Shown here piece after piece: positions 5,659 to 6,381 of a DNA stretch of 6,381 bases; position 1 is the stretch's first letter; the number at the start of each line of letters is the position of its first letter. Under the pieces are notes generated by a model, which worked only from the letters and a program-made list of their open reading frames with translations, was not told the DNA's origin and ran no database searches. Position numbers and translations under genes: made by a program. Origin of the DNA: Acidobacteriaceae bacterium (GTDB lineage Bacteria; Acidobacteriota; Terriglobia; Terriglobales; Acidobacteriaceae). Location: positions 427 to 6,807 of the forward strand of contig PLSH01000160.1 in NCBI GenBank assembly GCA_003165095.1, in the 5' to 3' direction.

Positions 5659-6381
5659 CTAGAACGTCATGCGCGCGCCAAACTGACCTACGCGCCCGCC
5701 TACGCCCCCGTAGCCGGTGGGCTGGCCAAAGGTCTGGATGGAATTTGGGGCCTGGTCATTGATATTCGTGTCGGGACCACCCAGCGTGTCGCGGTTGAAC
5801 ACGTTGAAAAACTCCATACGGAAAGTCAGGTTGTACCGGCCGTCCGGACCCATCGCCAGGTTCTTGTGGACGCCAAGGTCTTCAGTCGCCAGGCCGGGGT
5901 TGCGCACCTCGGACTGGTAGTTGCCCGCATTGCCCAGTTGCGCCGCAGCCGGATTCTTGAAGCAGGCCGGATTAAACAGAGGCTGGAAGAGCTTGTGCGT
6001 GCCCGTATTCAACTTGCAGCCGGGGACAATATTGGCATACACAGCATTGAAGCCTTGATAGGAGTTGGACGAATGCACCGAGATCGGCGTCCCCGTGTCG
6101 TAGTGGAAATCGCCATCCAGGCTCCAGCCGCCGATAAAATCGTTCGCCAGCGAATTCACGTTCGACGCCAGTTGCTTGCCCCGGCCGAAGGGCAGGTTGT
6201 AAATCACGTAGCCCTTCACAATGTGCGTCTCGTCGAAGTCGGAGATGTCCTTCGCCTCGTCCTTCAGGTCGTAGGTGTTCTGCAGCGATCCGGTCCACCA
6301 CTGCTCCTGGAAGTCCGAATCGACGTCCCCGTGCGTGCGCGACCAGTTATAGCTGGCCATAAGTGACAGCCCGTTCGCCGC
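5659..6381 (-). CDS. TonB-dependent receptor, Oar-like, C-terminal part only
   Basis: The gene enters from the right edge; 240 codons are visible, ending in TAG at 5659-5661, and the ATG at 6360 is internal (the frame continues as AANGLSL to the edge). The visible part is outer-membrane beta-barrel: GLSLMASYNWSRTHGD, IVKGYVIYNLPFGRGKQL, FIGGWSLDGDFHYDTGTPISV, YNLTFRMEFFNVFNRDTL and the terminal strand GRVGQFGARMTF ending in Phe, the usual signal for barrel insertion. The alternating strands and the FRMEFFNVFN penultimate region are typical of the large carboxypeptidase-regulatory-domain TonB receptors of Acidobacteriota. The plug and N-terminal domains are outside the window. Its position directly upstream of two GH16 genes suggests uptake or binding of glucan fragments, but the ligand is inferred from neighbours only. 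Confidence 0.9.
   Translation of the reverse strand, partial: AANGLSLMASYNWSRTHGDVDSDFQEQWWTGSLQNTYDLKDEAKDISDFDETHIVKGYVIYNLPFGRGKQLASNVNSLANDFIGGWSLDGDFHYDTGTPISVHSSNSYQGFNAVYANIVPGCKLNTGTHKLFQPLFNPACFKNPAAAQLGNAGNYQSEVRNPGLATEDLGVHKNLAMGPDGRYNLTFRMEFFNVFNRDTLGGPDTNINDQAPNSIQTFGQPTGYGGVGGRVGQFGARMTF

Noticed and set aside
5599..6366. Long plus-strand open frame (255 codons) opposite the TonB receptor
   Set aside because: It is antisense to a clear beta-barrel coding sequence, has no recognisable domain and is rich in Arg/Val/Ala as expected for a GC-rich shadow frame.
3398..6381. Classical Bacteroidetes SusC/SusD locus
   Set aside because: The receptor end looks like an acidobacterial Oar-like type, and there is no SusD-like lipoprotein in the window.

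Overview
The window is about 60% GC and most likely comes from a soil-type Acidobacteriota (Terriglobia-like) genome. This is inferred from three things seen in the sequence: the C-terminal barrel of an Oar-like TonB-dependent receptor ending in a terminal Phe, the GH39 subtype with its 'SEADPEGC' nucleophile loop, and an N-terminal winged-helix-like module of a kind I associate with membrane-anchored acidobacterial proteins. It looks like a polysaccharide-utilisation locus for a beta-glucan or mixed plant/fungal/algal glycan. There is no SusD-like gene in the window.

Layout: the left edge holds the C-terminal two thirds or so of a GH39 (beta-xylosidase-like) enzyme on the plus strand (1-1254). 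Everything else is on the minus strand and reads right to left: the C-terminal end of a TonB-dependent receptor (6381-5659), a GH16 lipoprotein with a chitobiase-C-terminal-like domain (5569-4436), a small secreted GH16 enzyme (4291-3398), and a 605-residue membrane protein (3089-1272). That last protein joins a cytoplasmic winged-helix-like domain, one transmembrane helix, a GH16 domain and a C-terminal Ig-like domain. The GH39 gene and the 605-residue gene converge with only 17 bp between their stop codons.

The most interesting object is the 605-residue protein. The two neighbouring GH16 enzymes keep the catalytic ExDxxE motif (EIDIME and EMDVLE). In this protein the same position reads SVTLAE, so the nucleophile Glu and the central Asp are gone while the rest of the fold is well conserved. 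I infer a one-component transmembrane sensor in which a dead beta-glucanase domain binds glycan outside the membrane and a winged-helix domain acts on DNA inside. Upstream of it is a near-perfect tandem 11-bp repeat placed exactly 8 bp from an extended -10-like hexamer, an arrangement typical of promoters bound by OmpR/PhoB/SARP-type winged-helix regulators.

Proposed working model (inference): the receptor imports or senses oligosaccharides, the two active GH16 enzymes cut the beta-glucan at the surface or in the periplasm, GH39 trims side chains or oligomers, and the pseudo-GH16 protein senses the glycan and controls the locus. No RNA genes, CRISPR arrays or mobile elements were seen.
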